This document shows positions 37,050 to 46,238 of a DNA stretch of 64,000 nt, in pieces. Positions within the stretch are counted from its first letter, which is position 1. Each line of letters begins with the position of its first letter. A program made the translations under genes and the position numbers. The notes beneath the pieces are model-generated. The model was not told where the DNA came from. It worked only from the letters and a program-made list of their open reading frames with translations, and made no database searches. The DNA comes from EB88 sp965199135 (GTDB taxonomy: Bacteria > Acidobacteriota > Terriglobia > Terriglobales > Acidobacteriaceae), in assembly GCA_965199135.1 (NCBI GenBank), contig OZ240685.1, forward strand, positions 186,001 through 250,000. Reading direction: 5' to 3'.

Positions 37050-37597
37050 GGATGTCTCCCCAGCAGCAATTCAGACGCGATAGCAACGTGCCCTCCAGGT
37101 GCGGCGACTGCGGGTGCCGGCTCCGAAGCGGCCGCTCCCCGGCGCAGGCGTCGCTGCAGAGACAAGCAGGACCCAGTGCATTTGCATTGCGCAAGGGGGG
37201 CGCCTTGAGATGTAACACAGCTTTCCCACGAGGAACAATGCGAAGTGAAGAGGCTGTGCTGCCTTGGAGAGGCCTGTATACACCGAGCACTGCCCGCCTG
37301 CGTGGAGGAAGACTTATCCCGGAGATGGGCGTTCCATCTGCGTCGACATCGTTTTCTTGCGCGACCAGAGAACCTCCCCTATACTGAGCACTCCAAGACC
37401 ACCTGGTGGCCCCGACTGCCGCCCGTCGTATCTGTCAGCGCCCCGTTCGCGTTGTCCTCTGCACTCCGTGGTCTCTGTTCTGCCTCACTTCCAAATGCTC
37501 CGTGACGAGCTCCGACCTCCTGCTGCGCCCGTGCCCCTGCGTGCGCCGTTCGCTCTCGTCTCTCGCACCACAGCATCCCTGAGGAGCTTCGCAGCCC
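37050..37597. other. 548-base divergent regulatory region, porin/nirA
   Basis: No gene is supported here. It holds the nirA promoter at 37357-37385 and a long C-rich leader. In the leader, GCTC and GAGC enclose a six-base loop CGTGAC (37497-37510); its loop position 4 is G as in ANTAR targets, but position 1 is C rather than A. A second matching hexaloop was not found by eye. Confidence 0.5.
37357..37385 (+). promoter_or_regulatory. Sigma-70-type promoter of the nirA operon
   Basis: TTGCGC (37357-37362) and TATACT (37380-37385) are spaced by 17 bases, pointing at nirA. Transcription would start near 37391 and give a leader of about 205 bases before ATG 37598, long enough for antiterminator control by the ANTAR protein encoded nearby. 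Confidence 0.6.
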
Positions 37598-39373
37598 ATG
37601 GCTCAACCTATTCCCGCAGAGGGCCCATTTACTTCCGAACAGACCCAGTACCTGCAGGGCTTCTTTGCGGGCGCCATGCAGCGTATGCCGTTCGCGGGTC
37701 ATCTGCCCGGCGGAGCGATCACTGCGGATCCTTCTGCGGCTGTACCGAATCTCGCTGCACGCGAGGAAGAGCCGCATGTGCACGGCACAGCGGTCAGCGA
37801 GCTCTGCCGCGAAGAAGTGTGGAAGTACGAGCTGAACTCGCTCGATCTGTGGGATCAGTTGCTGGCCCATGCCGCGGCCGACCAGGCGCCCGATGCCGAA
37901 CACACCTTTCGCTTCAAATTTCACGGGCTTTTCTACGTCGCACCTGCGCAGGACTCGTTCATGCTTCGGCTGCGTGTGCCTGGTGGTGTACTCACCGCGA
38001 ATCAGCTACGCGGGCTTGCGACGCTGGCTGAGCAGCATGGACCCGGGCGTTGCGACCTGACCACGCGAGCCAACCTGCAGATCCGCGAGCTCCGCCCGCG
38101 CTCCATTGTTGCAGTGCTTACGACACTCAGCCGGCTCGGCATGAGCTCGCGCGGCTCCGGTGCCGACAACATACGCAACATCACGGCGTCACCGGTCAGC
38201 GGCCTTGCTGCCGGTGGACTGCTGGACGTGCAGCCATACGCCGACGCGCTTCAGCACTACATCTCGAACTCGCGCGATCTCTACGGCCTCCCGCGCAAGT
38301 TCAATATCGCTTTCGACGACGGCGGTCCGATCTCGGTACTCGCCGATACGAACGACATCGGTTTTGTCGCTGTGCGTGTTACAGATGGGCACTCTGTCCC
38401 GGCAGGCGTGTACTTTCGCGTGCTGCTCTCGGGGATCACGGGACACCGCCAGTTCGCCTCGGACTCAGGGCTCTTGCTGCGTCCGGACCAGGCCGTCGCC
38501 GTGGCGGCAGCGATGGTGCGCGTCTTCAACGAACACGGGGACCGCACCGACCGCAGGAAGGCACGGCTTAAGTACCTGCTTGATCGCTGGGGCGTCGAAC
38601 GTTTTCTCTCGGAGACGGAGCGGAAGCTGGCGTTCCCCATCATTCGCTTTCCACAAGACGAGTGCGAGCCGCGCGGTCCCATCGATCGCGCCGGGCACAT
38701 CGGCGTGCACGCTCAACGAGAAGGCGACCTTCGCTACATCGGCGTCTCTGTGCCGGTCGGACGGATGCCGGCAGCACAGATGCGCGCCCTTGCAGCGATT
38801 GCGGATCGCTGGGGTACAGGCGAGTTGCGGCTCACGGTCTGGCAGAACCTGATCCTTCCGAATATTCCGGCCGACGTCGTGAACGACGTGCTCCAGGCCC
38901 TTCTGCTCGCGGACCTTAATGCCGAGGCCACCCGTGTGATGAGCGGAACCGTTGCGTGCACAGGAAGCCAGGGCTGCCGGTTCGCCGCTGCGGACACCAA
39001 GACCCATGCCGTCGCGCTCGCTCGCACACTCGACGGACTGGCGATCATCGATCAGCCGATGAACCTCCATGTAACAGGCTGCCACAATTCATGCGCGCAG
39101 CATTACATCGGCGACATCGGCATGATGGGCGTCCGCGTCGGCGGCGAAGACGGCTACCAGGTGCTGCTCGGTGGCGGCGCGGACAGAGACCAGGCACTCG
39201 CCCGGGAGTTGTTCACCGCGGTGAAGTGGACCGAGGTGGAGTCGCTGTTGAGCAACCTGCTGCAGGGTTACGGCGCGATGCGCGAGGCGGGGGAGTCCTT
39301 CCTCACGTTCACGCGCCGCCTCGAGATCGGCACATTGCGTGCCCTGTGCACCGAGGAGCAGACGCAGGCATGA
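37598..39373 (+). CDS. nirA: Assimilatory nitrite reductase, siroheme/4Fe-4S (NirA type)
   Basis: A 591-residue soluble enzyme of the nitrite/sulfite reductase family, reducing nitrite to ammonium with six electrons. Two NIR_SIR ferredoxin-like halves and two siroheme-binding halves are present. The cluster ligands are Cys454 and Cys460 (CTGSQGC) and Cys495 and Cys499 (CHNSC), with the siroheme Arg motif in CDLTTRANLQIRELRP. The N terminus carries FTSEQTQYLQGFFAGAM, closely matching the N terminus of the next gene's product. GAGGAG lies ahead of ATG 37598. The stop overlaps the next start (ATGA). Confidence 0.93.
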   Translation: MAQPIPAEGPFTSEQTQYLQGFFAGAMQRMPFAGHLPGGAITADPSAAVPNLAAREEEPHVHGTAVSELCREEVWKYELNSLDLWDQLLAHAAADQAPDAEHTFRFKFHGLFYVAPAQDSFMLRLRVPGGVLTANQLRGLATLAEQHGPGRCDLTTRANLQIRELRPRSIVAVLTTLSRLGMSSRGSGADNIRNITASPVSGLAAGGLLDVQPYADALQHYISNSRDLYGLPRKFNIAFDDGGPISVLADTNDIGFVAVRVTDGHSVPAGVYFRVLLSGITGHRQFASDSGLLLRPDQAVAVAAAMVRVFNEHGDRTDRRKARLKYLLDRWGVERFLSETERKLAFPIIRFPQDECEPRGPIDRAGHIGVHAQREGDLRYIGVSVPVGRMPAAQMRALAAIADRWGTGELRLTVWQNLILPNIPADVVNDVLQALLLADLNAEATRVMSGTVACTGSQGCRFAAADTKTHAVALARTLDGLAIIDQPMNLHVTGCHNSCAQHYIGDIGMMGVRVGGEDGYQVLLGGGADRDQALARELFTAVKWTEVESLLSNLLQGYGAMREAGESFLTFTRRLEIGTLRALCTEEQTQA

Positions 39374-41157
39374 TGACCACGAGCATCCCTTCGATCCCTG
39401 ACAACGCCCCGTTTTCGCCCGAACAACGGGCGTGGCTCAATGGTTTTCTTGCGGGCCTGTTTTCATCAGCTCCGGCAGCCGTGACGAGCGAGCAGCCATC
39501 TCTGAAGCTTGCGGTGCTGTTTGCCACGCAGGGCGGCACCGCGGAGCGACTCGCGAAAAAGCTCAGCAAGGAGCTCAGGAGCAAGGGCCATACGGTCACA
39601 CTCGGTTCCCTTGAAGGTGCGTCACCCGCTGCACTCGCAGAGCATAGGCACGCGCTGATCCTTGCGAGCACTTACGGCGAGGGCGATCCGCCAGAGCCTG
39701 TTCGCTCGTTTGCAGATGCGTTGTTTGCGCCTGGAGCACCGCGGTTCGAGCAGCTCCGCTTTTCGGTCTTCGCGCTTGGCGATCGCCACTACGAACACTT
39801 CTGCAAGTTCGGCGTGGATCTCGACGAGCGACTCCGCACCCTCGGCGCCGACCCGATTGTGCCGCGTGTCGAGAGCGACGTGGATGTAGACGAGCCCTTC
39901 GAGCGGTGGAAAAGCGAATTACTTGAGCGGCTCGCGCAGCGCACGCCGGGGCTGCCAACGGAACAAGCACCTTCCCTGACCAGCGCGGCACTCGCCGCAC
40001 AGCCGCTGCACAGGGGGGCAGCAGCAGCGGCAAAGTACACCCGCGAATCGCCCTACGCGGCCACGCTGCGCGAGCGCACTGCGCTGAACAGCGGTGGCTC
40101 CTCAAAGCAGACCGTGCATCTCTCCTTTGCGCTCGAAGACCCGGACTTCACCTACGAGGTAGGTGATGCGTGCGGTGTCCTGCCCACCAACGACCCGGCA
40201 CTCGTCTCTCAGATCTTGTCGCTCCTGCCACTCCCGGCCTCCGCGATGATGGAGCTTCCTCGCATTGGCGCAATTTCAATTGAAGAAGCACTGCAGCATC
40301 ATCTCCAACTGACCCGGCTCACGCGCAAGATCGTGCAGGGCTTTGCGGAGCGCACGCAGGCGAAGGCGCTCACGACGTTGCTGCTCCCGGAGCAAGCTGC
40401 GCACCTGGACGCGTACATGTACGACCGCGGCCTCATCGACCTGCTGCACGAGTATCCGGGTGTCCTTACCGACGCCGCAGAGATTGCTGCGCTCCTGCCG
40501 CGACTTTCCCCCCGTCTCTACTCCATCTCCTCGAGCCCCGCGGCGCACGCAGGCGAGGTGCACACAACGGTCGCCGTGGTGCGCTATCGCTCGCATGATC
40601 GCGAGCGCGGCGGCATCTGCTCGACCATGCTTGCTGATCGCCTCGACGTTGGCGCCAAGCTGCCAATTTACATCCAGCCGAACAAGAAGTTTCGCTTGCC
40701 TGCCGACGGGCGTACGCCGATCGTGATGATCGGCCCGGGCACCGGCATCGCTCCGTTTCGTGCGTTTCTTCACGAGCGCCGGGCCCTCGGCTCGACAGGC
40801 AGAAACTGGCTCTTCTTCGGCGAGCGAAGCGCATCGACAGACTTCCTCTACTGCCGCGAACTCATGCAAATGCAGGAGGATCGCCATCTCACGCGATTGG
40901 ATACCGCCTTCTCGCGCGACCAGGCACACAAGGTTTATGTGCAGGACCGCATGATCGAGCAGGGCGCCGCGTTGTGGGGCTGGCTTGCAGAAGGCGCACA
41001 GGTATACGTCTGCGGCGACGCATCGCGCATGGCGAAGGACGTCGATGCTGCGCTCCACACGGTTGTGAAGCAGCATGGCGCCATGAGCACAGACAACGCA
41101 AACGAGTACGTTTCGCAACTCCACGAAGACCGCCGCTACCACCGCGACGTGTACTAA
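39370..41157 (+). CDS. CysJ-like diflavin reductase serving nitrite reductase
   Basis: A 595-residue flavoprotein. A flavodoxin domain (LAVLFATQGGTAERLAKKLS, STYGEGDPPEPV) binds FMN. An FAD domain has RLYSISSSPAAHAGEVH and GGICSTMLAD, and a ferredoxin-reductase NAD(P) domain has IGPGTGIAPFRAFL, LFFGERS and VYVCGDASRMAKDV. It has the layout of sulfite reductase alpha subunit. Here it probably passes NADPH electrons to NirA, whose gene overlaps it by four bases, replacing ferredoxin. The first 30 residues include FSPEQRAWLNGFLAGLF, shared with NirA. ATG 39370 is the start; the longer open frame inside nirA is a shadow. Confidence 0.92.
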   Translation: MMTTSIPSIPDNAPFSPEQRAWLNGFLAGLFSSAPAAVTSEQPSLKLAVLFATQGGTAERLAKKLSKELRSKGHTVTLGSLEGASPAALAEHRHALILASTYGEGDPPEPVRSFADALFAPGAPRFEQLRFSVFALGDRHYEHFCKFGVDLDERLRTLGADPIVPRVESDVDVDEPFERWKSELLERLAQRTPGLPTEQAPSLTSAALAAQPLHRGAAAAAKYTRESPYAATLRERTALNSGGSSKQTVHLSFALEDPDFTYEVGDACGVLPTNDPALVSQILSLLPLPASAMMELPRIGAISIEEALQHHLQLTRLTRKIVQGFAERTQAKALTTLLLPEQAAHLDAYMYDRGLIDLLHEYPGVLTDAAEIAALLPRLSPRLYSISSSPAAHAGEVHTTVAVVRYRSHDRERGGICSTMLADRLDVGAKLPIYIQPNKKFRLPADGRTPIVMIGPGTGIAPFRAFLHERRALGSTGRNWLFFGERSASTDFLYCRELMQMQEDRHLTRLDTAFSRDQAHKVYVQDRMIEQGAALWGWLAEGAQVYVCGDASRMAKDVDAALHTVVKQHGAMSTDNANEYVSQLHEDRRYHRDVY

Positions 41158-41183
41158 GCCCACTCGGAACCGGAGACACCGCC

Positions 41184-42770
41184 TTGGCCTTGCCGCTCCA
41201 TGAACGTGCGCTCGAAACCGATTCAGAAGACCTGGTGCGCATGACGCTGCTCGCGGGCGGCGCATCGCCGCAGTTGGTTCGTGCGCTGATTCCGGACCGT
41301 GCGCTCGCGCCGGACGAACAGTATCGCTTCCACTTCGACATGACCAAGTGCATCGGCTGCCGCTCGTGCGAGGTCGCGTGCAACGAACAGAACGGCAACC
41401 CGGCAGACATCAAGTGGCGTCGCGTGGGTGAGCTCGAAGGCGGCGAGTGGCCTGATACGCAGCGGTCCTATCTTTCCATGGGCTGCAATCACTGCCTCGA
41501 TGCGAGCTGCCTCAAGGGGTGCCCTGTCGATGCGTACACCAAGGACCCCGCAACCGGCATCGTGCTGCATTCGGCGGAAGCATGTATCGGTTGCCAGTAC
41601 TGCGTGTGGAACTGCCCCTATGGCGTCCCGCAGTTCAACGAAGAACGCGGAGTGGTGGGCAAATGCGATATGTGCCGGGGACGCCTCGAGGAGGACCTCG
41701 AGCCTGCGTGTGTCAATGCGTGCCCGGAGAACGCGATCGAGATCGAGATCGTCAGCAAATCTCTCTGGCGTGCGGACCACGCCGATGGCGATGCACCAGG
41801 CATGCCCTCGGCCGATCACACCATCTCGACCACGCGCGTCACGCTGCCACTGAACGCACCGCGCGTCATTGACGACGTAAGCGAAGCCGCACTCGAGCGC
41901 GTGGATCGCAACACGATCAGCCCCGAGCATGGGCATCCTTCGCTCGTCGCGATGACGACCGCGATGCAGGCGAGCCTGGGCGCCTGGACCATGGCGCTTG
42001 TCACCCATGCACTGACGCCGATTGTCAGCACATTGCTGCTCGCATTGACCTTCGCGGCGATGAACATCGCGGTGCTGCACCTTGGGCGCCCTGCGTATGC
42101 ATGGCGCGCGCTGAAGATGTGGCGCCGCTCCTGGCTCAGTCGAGAGGTATTGCTGTTCGGCCTCTTCTTCGCCGCGATGTTCACAGCGGTCGCGTGTGCG
42201 TGGGCCGCAACACTCGGAGTCGCGCACGCTGCCATGCTCATTCCCATAGCAGGCTGGCTTGCGGCAGGGCTCGGGCTCGCGGGTACGCTCGCAAGTGCCT
42301 GTATCTATCTCGTGCCTGCGCGTCCTTCGTGGAACATGCCGGAAACGCCGGTGGACTTCCTTCTTTCTGCTGCATTGATGGGTGTGCCGCTCGCCACTGT
42401 GCTCGCGTCGGTGGCACATGCGATCACGCGCGGCGATGGGAGTGCGCCGCACACCTACGCCGCAGCCGCGGGGGTGGCTACGGCGCTCTGGATTGCGAAC
42501 CAACTCTGCCGCGTCACCCGCCTCTCGGGTTCTGCGATCTTCGAATCACGAGCAACCTCGAAGCTGCTACGTACGCCGCTCTTCAGCAGGCTGCTCGTTG
42601 CCTCGCTTGCCGCCGCTGCCCTTTCGGCATTGCTCCTTGCGCTCGGCAACTCCGCGGCGGCTGCATTCGCTGCGGTCTTTGCAGTGGCCGCGCAACGCTA
42701 TCTCTTCTTTGTCTCCGTGGTCCCGCGCAACATGGGGCTCACGTTCCTGCGCACACGGCACGCAGCATGA
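41184..42770 (+). CDS. DmsB-DmsC fusion: iron-sulfur plus membrane anchor subunit
   Basis: A 528-residue fusion. TTG 41184 has GGAG eight bases upstream. Residues about 45-220 are a DmsB/NrfC-type protein with four Cys groups: CIGCRSCEVAC, CNHCLDASCLKGCPV, CIGCQYCVWNCPYG and CDMCRGRLEEDLEPACVNAC. From about residue 250 on there are eight or nine membrane helices of DmsC type (LHLGRPAYAWRALKMWRRSW). DmsC proteins oxidise menaquinol and pass electrons through DmsB to a molybdoenzyme. The nitrate reductase gene overlaps its stop (ATGA). The inferred role is quinol-driven electron supply to cytosolic nitrate reduction. No Tat signal is present on the catalytic partner. Confidence 0.88.
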   Translation: MALPLHERALETDSEDLVRMTLLAGGASPQLVRALIPDRALAPDEQYRFHFDMTKCIGCRSCEVACNEQNGNPADIKWRRVGELEGGEWPDTQRSYLSMGCNHCLDASCLKGCPVDAYTKDPATGIVLHSAEACIGCQYCVWNCPYGVPQFNEERGVVGKCDMCRGRLEEDLEPACVNACPENAIEIEIVSKSLWRADHADGDAPGMPSADHTISTTRVTLPLNAPRVIDDVSEAALERVDRNTISPEHGHPSLVAMTTAMQASLGAWTMALVTHALTPIVSTLLLALTFAAMNIAVLHLGRPAYAWRALKMWRRSWLSREVLLFGLFFAAMFTAVACAWAATLGVAHAAMLIPIAGWLAAGLGLAGTLASACIYLVPARPSWNMPETPVDFLLSAALMGVPLATVLASVAHAITRGDGSAPHTYAAAAGVATALWIANQLCRVTRLSGSAIFESRATSKLLRTPLFSRLLVASLAAAALSALLLALGNSAAAAFAAVFAVAAQRYLFFVSVVPRNMGLTFLRTRHAA

Positions 42771-44941
42771 GGGTTCTCGCGAAGCTCGCACAGGCGCTCG
42801 GCTTCGACACGAAGCGGGCCAAGTACCGCTACGCACAGGACCCGCGTTTTGGCTACATCTCGGAGTCACGCATCGCGGACGCGTGGACGAAGACCACCTG
42901 CGGCTACTGCTCCGTTGGCTGCGGCATGCTCATCGGCACGCGCGACGGCAAGGCAGTGGCGGCGCGCGCGATCGACGATCACCCGGTAAACCGCGGCAAG
43001 CTCTGCCCAAAGGGGCTAAGCGAGCACCACATCCTTGCCGCCCCTGGCCGAGCTACCACGCCGATGCTGCGCAGGAGCCGCGGCGGCCCGCTCGAACCCG
43101 TCTCCTGGGACGAAGCACTGACCGTCATGCTCGAGCGAGTGGCCAGCGTGCAGCGGCGTTTCGGCCGCAACAGCTTCGCCGTGGTTGGCACCGGACAATT
43201 ACTCACAGAAGAGATCTACACGCTCGGTAAGCTCGTGCAGCTTGGCTTCGGCACGACAAGCTACGACGGCAACACAACGCTGTGCATGGCGAGCGCAATC
43301 TCCGGCTACAAGCTGTCGTTCGGCTCCGATGGACCTCCGGGTTCGTACGCAGACATGGAGGCGGCAGATGTTGTTCTCATGATCGGCTCCAACATCGCCG
43401 ACAATCACCCGATCCTCTGCCAGCGGCTTGGCAGGCATCCTGGGCAGGTGGTGATCGTCGTGGACCCACGTGTCACCAAGACCGCTATGATGGCTGACAT
43501 CCATCTGCCTGTGAAGCCGCGCTCGGACATAGCGCTCGTCAATGGCATCGCGCACATTCTCATTCGCGACGGTCTCCTCGACCAGGCGTACATCGACGCA
43601 CATACCGAGGGCTTCGAAGCATTCGCACAGTTCGTCGCAGGGTACACACCCGATCGGGTGTCCGAGCTCACCGGGCTTTCCGAGGAGCTGCTCGAACACG
43701 TCGCCCACCTCTATGGGAAAGCCAGGGCTGGCTTCATCACCTGGACGATGGGCGTGAACCACTCAGCGCAGGGCGCAGTTACTGTCGCTGCGATCAACAA
43801 CCTCGCGCTGATCACCGGCAACATCGGGCGCGCAGGCGCTGCCCCTTTCTCGATCACTGGCCAGTGCAACGCCATGGGGACACGCGAGACCGGCTTCACC
43901 TCGTCCCTGCCTGGCTATCGCAGCTACGACAATGCGACGCACCGAGAAGAGCTTGCAGCGATGTGGGGAATAGCGCCCGAGCGCATTCCAACAAAGCGCG
44001 GGCTTGCGTACCCGGACATCATAGCCGCGGCGACCGTGGGCACGATCAAGGCGTTGTGGTTCATCGCGACCAACCCTGCGGTCTCGTACCCCAACTATCG
44101 GCTGCTCGAACAGGCGATGCGCACTTCGGAGTTTGTGGTCGTTCAGGACGGCTTCCATCCCACGCCAACCGCGATAGAGTTTGCTGATCTGGTGTTGCCC
44201 GGTGCGATCTGGGGCGAGAAAGAGGGCACCTACACCAACTCAGAGCGGCGCATCGGCAAGGTCAATCGCGTGGTGGCGCCGCCGGGCGAAGCACGCAGCG
44301 ACTTCGACATCTTCCTCGACCTGGCCGCGCGCCTTGGGGTCCGCGAGGAACTCTTTCCCGGCTGGCAGACCACGCACGATGCGTGGCTCGAGTGGCAGCG
44401 CGTATCGAGCGGCCGCATGTGCGATTACAGCAGCTTCACCTGGGCCGAGATCGAAGAGCACGGCGGACGGCAGTGGGGTGGCGAGCGGCTTTATGCCGAC
44501 GGAATCTTCCCGCGTGAGAGTGGGCGTGCGCTGCTTCACTGTGTTCCATGCCTCCCATTTCGCGAGCAGCCGAACAGCGAATTCGATCTCGTGCTCAACA
44601 CCGGCCGCACCGTGGAGCACTGGCACACGCGCACCAAGACCGGCGCGGTGCCGATGCTGCACGGCATGGTGCCACATGCGTGGCTCGAGATGAACCCCGA
44701 AGATGCAAGGCAGCGCGACCTCGCGCCCCATGATCGCGTCACGATCCGCTCGCGCCGTTCACAGGTTGTCGATGTCGAGTTGCGCGTGACCGGCATTGTC
44801 GCTCCTGGCCAGGTCTTCATGCCCTTCCACTTCACCGAGTGGAACTCCAACCTTGTCACCCTCGATGAGTTCGACCCCATCTCGCGTGAGCCAAACTTCA
44901 AGCAATGCGCAGTGTGCGTGGAACGCACCACCCGGCAGTAA
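42767..44941 (+). CDS. nasC: Assimilatory nitrate reductase, molybdopterin catalytic subunit
   Basis: A 724-residue bis-MGD enzyme reducing nitrate to nitrite. The N-terminal 4Fe-4S site is Cys45, Cys48, Cys52 and Cys80 (CGYCSVGC ... GKLCPKG). A Cys in TTLCMASA fits the molybdenum ligand. Further marks are IGSNIADNHPILCQRL, VVDPRVTKTAMMADIHL, GQCNAMGTRETGF and HTRTKTGAVPMLHG. No Tat signal, so cytosolic and of Nas type. The start overlaps the DmsBC stop; the open frame extending upstream to 42101 is a shadow. Electrons probably come from the adjacent DmsBC fusion. It is one codon group before a NarK-type transporter gene. Confidence 0.93.
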   Translation: MRVLAKLAQALGFDTKRAKYRYAQDPRFGYISESRIADAWTKTTCGYCSVGCGMLIGTRDGKAVAARAIDDHPVNRGKLCPKGLSEHHILAAPGRATTPMLRRSRGGPLEPVSWDEALTVMLERVASVQRRFGRNSFAVVGTGQLLTEEIYTLGKLVQLGFGTTSYDGNTTLCMASAISGYKLSFGSDGPPGSYADMEAADVVLMIGSNIADNHPILCQRLGRHPGQVVIVVDPRVTKTAMMADIHLPVKPRSDIALVNGIAHILIRDGLLDQAYIDAHTEGFEAFAQFVAGYTPDRVSELTGLSEELLEHVAHLYGKARAGFITWTMGVNHSAQGAVTVAAINNLALITGNIGRAGAAPFSITGQCNAMGTRETGFTSSLPGYRSYDNATHREELAAMWGIAPERIPTKRGLAYPDIIAAATVGTIKALWFIATNPAVSYPNYRLLEQAMRTSEFVVVQDGFHPTPTAIEFADLVLPGAIWGEKEGTYTNSERRIGKVNRVVAPPGEARSDFDIFLDLAARLGVREELFPGWQTTHDAWLEWQRVSSGRMCDYSSFTWAEIEEHGGRQWGGERLYADGIFPRESGRALLHCVPCLPFREQPNSEFDLVLNTGRTVEHWHTRTKTGAVPMLHGMVPHAWLEMNPEDARQRDLAPHDRVTIRSRRSQVVDVELRVTGIVAPGQVFMPFHFTEWNSNLVTLDEFDPISREPNFKQCAVCVERTTRQ

Positions 44942-44969
44942 GCAGTCCATCTTCGTCTGGAGAGCCAGC

Positions 44970-46238
44970 ATGCTGAGCAGCAAGGTCTTTCTCAAGTCCG
45001 GTCACCCCGCCACACTCTTCGCAGCATTTCTGTACTTCGACTTCTCCTTCGCAGTGTGGGTACTCAACGGGGCTATGGGACCCTTCATCACCGAGCAGTT
45101 TCACCTGACACCCGCGCAGATTGGGCTGATGGTCTCGGTACCGACGCTCGCCGGCGCGTTGATGCGTTTCCCTCTCGGCGTCATCTCGCAGTACATCGGG
45201 CGCAAGAACGCAGCGATCGTGGAGATGTCGACGATCCTCGTCGCGCTGCTCCTCGGCTACTTCTTTGTGGACACATTCTCACGCGTGCTCGCGATGGGTG
45301 TGTTGCTCGGGATCGCCGGTGCGAGCTTCGGCGTGGCGCTCTCGCTTGGCTCCGGATGGTTTCCGCGCGAGTACAAGGGGCTCGCCATGGGCATCGCCGG
45401 CGCCGGCAACAGCGGCACGGCGCTGGCAGCGCTCTTTGCTCCGCGCCTCGCGATGCACTACAGCTGGCAGCATGTGTATGGCTTTGCTGCCGCGATGATG
45501 CTGCTCCCGCTTTCGGTCATGATCTTCTTCGCGAAGGAGCCACCCGACATCGAGCACCAGTCCCTGCGCGACCACCTGCGCTGCCTGGTCGAGGCAGACG
45601 GCTGGTACTTCAACCTCGTCTACATCATCACGTTCGGCGGATTCATCGGGCTCGCGACCTTTCTTCCCTCGTTCTTCTACGCGCAGTTCCACGTGTCCAA
45701 GGTCGAGGCTGGCACGCTGACCGTCTTTGCAACGCTGACCGGCTCAGCCACACGTGTGCTTGGCGGTTGGACGGCCGATCGCATCGGCGGCATCACGACA
45801 CTCTCGGTCGTCTTTCTTGTTGCCATCGCGACAATCTTCACCCTGACTGCGACCCCGCCTCTCTATGCCACGCTGGCGCTCTTCATGCTGTGCTTCGCAG
45901 CCCTGGGCGCAGGCAATGGCGCGACGTTCCAGCTTGTGCCGTTGCGCTGGCCGCTCACAACAGCAGTGGCCGGCGGCATGATCGGCGAGATTGGTGCGCT
46001 TGGTGGCTCGATCCTGCCCAACTTTCTCGGTCAGTCCAAGCAGCACACCGGCTCCTATGCGCCCGGGTTTGTGCTTTACGCGGTGCTCGCGACCGGAATC
46101 CTGATCATGCTGCGTGTGGTCTCCCGCAGGTGGGTCGGGCGCTGGATCGCGCCGGGTGGCAAGGCGCTCGCGCACACCTCGCAGCCAGCGAGCGAAGTAG
46201 TGGAAGTGCCTTCGGCAAGCATCGCGTACGGGGACTAG
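44970..46238 (+). CDS. Nitrate/nitrite MFS transporter, NarK/NasA family
   Basis: A 422-residue membrane protein with 12 helices. The two NNP signatures are visible: GAGNSGTALAALFAPRLA in helix 5 and AVAGGMIGEIGALGGSILPN in helix 11, along with an Arg in helix 2 (ALMRFPLGVISQYIGRKN) that binds nitrate in NarK. GGAGAG precedes ATG 44970. It lies 28 bases after the nitrate reductase and ends the assimilation operon; its stop overlaps by four bases the stop of the convergent MpaB-like gene. It should import nitrate across the inner membrane. Confidence 0.93.
   Translation: MLSSKVFLKSGHPATLFAAFLYFDFSFAVWVLNGAMGPFITEQFHLTPAQIGLMVSVPTLAGALMRFPLGVISQYIGRKNAAIVEMSTILVALLLGYFFVDTFSRVLAMGVLLGIAGASFGVALSLGSGWFPREYKGLAMGIAGAGNSGTALAALFAPRLAMHYSWQHVYGFAAAMMLLPLSVMIFFAKEPPDIEHQSLRDHLRCLVEADGWYFNLVYIITFGGFIGLATFLPSFFYAQFHVSKVEAGTLTVFATLTGSATRVLGGWTADRIGGITTLSVVFLVAIATIFTLTATPPLYATLALFMLCFAALGAGNGATFQLVPLRWPLTTAVAGGMIGEIGALGGSILPNFLGQSKQHTGSYAPGFVLYAVLATGILIMLRVVSRRWVGRWIAPGGKALAHTSQPASEVVEVPSASIAYGD

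Noticed and set aside
37497..37510. Hexaloop hairpin as a defined ANTAR target
   Set aside because: Stem is only four base pairs, loop position 1 is C rather than A, and the required second hairpin was not found; kept only as a hint.
40276..41265. Antisense open frame across the diflavin reductase
   Set aside because: Shadow of the reductase FAD and NAD domains, which are intact on the plus strand.
42101..42766. Upstream extension of the nitrate reductase frame
   Set aside because: It overlaps the membrane half of the DmsB-DmsC fusion in another frame; homology begins at the ATG that overlaps the fusion's stop.
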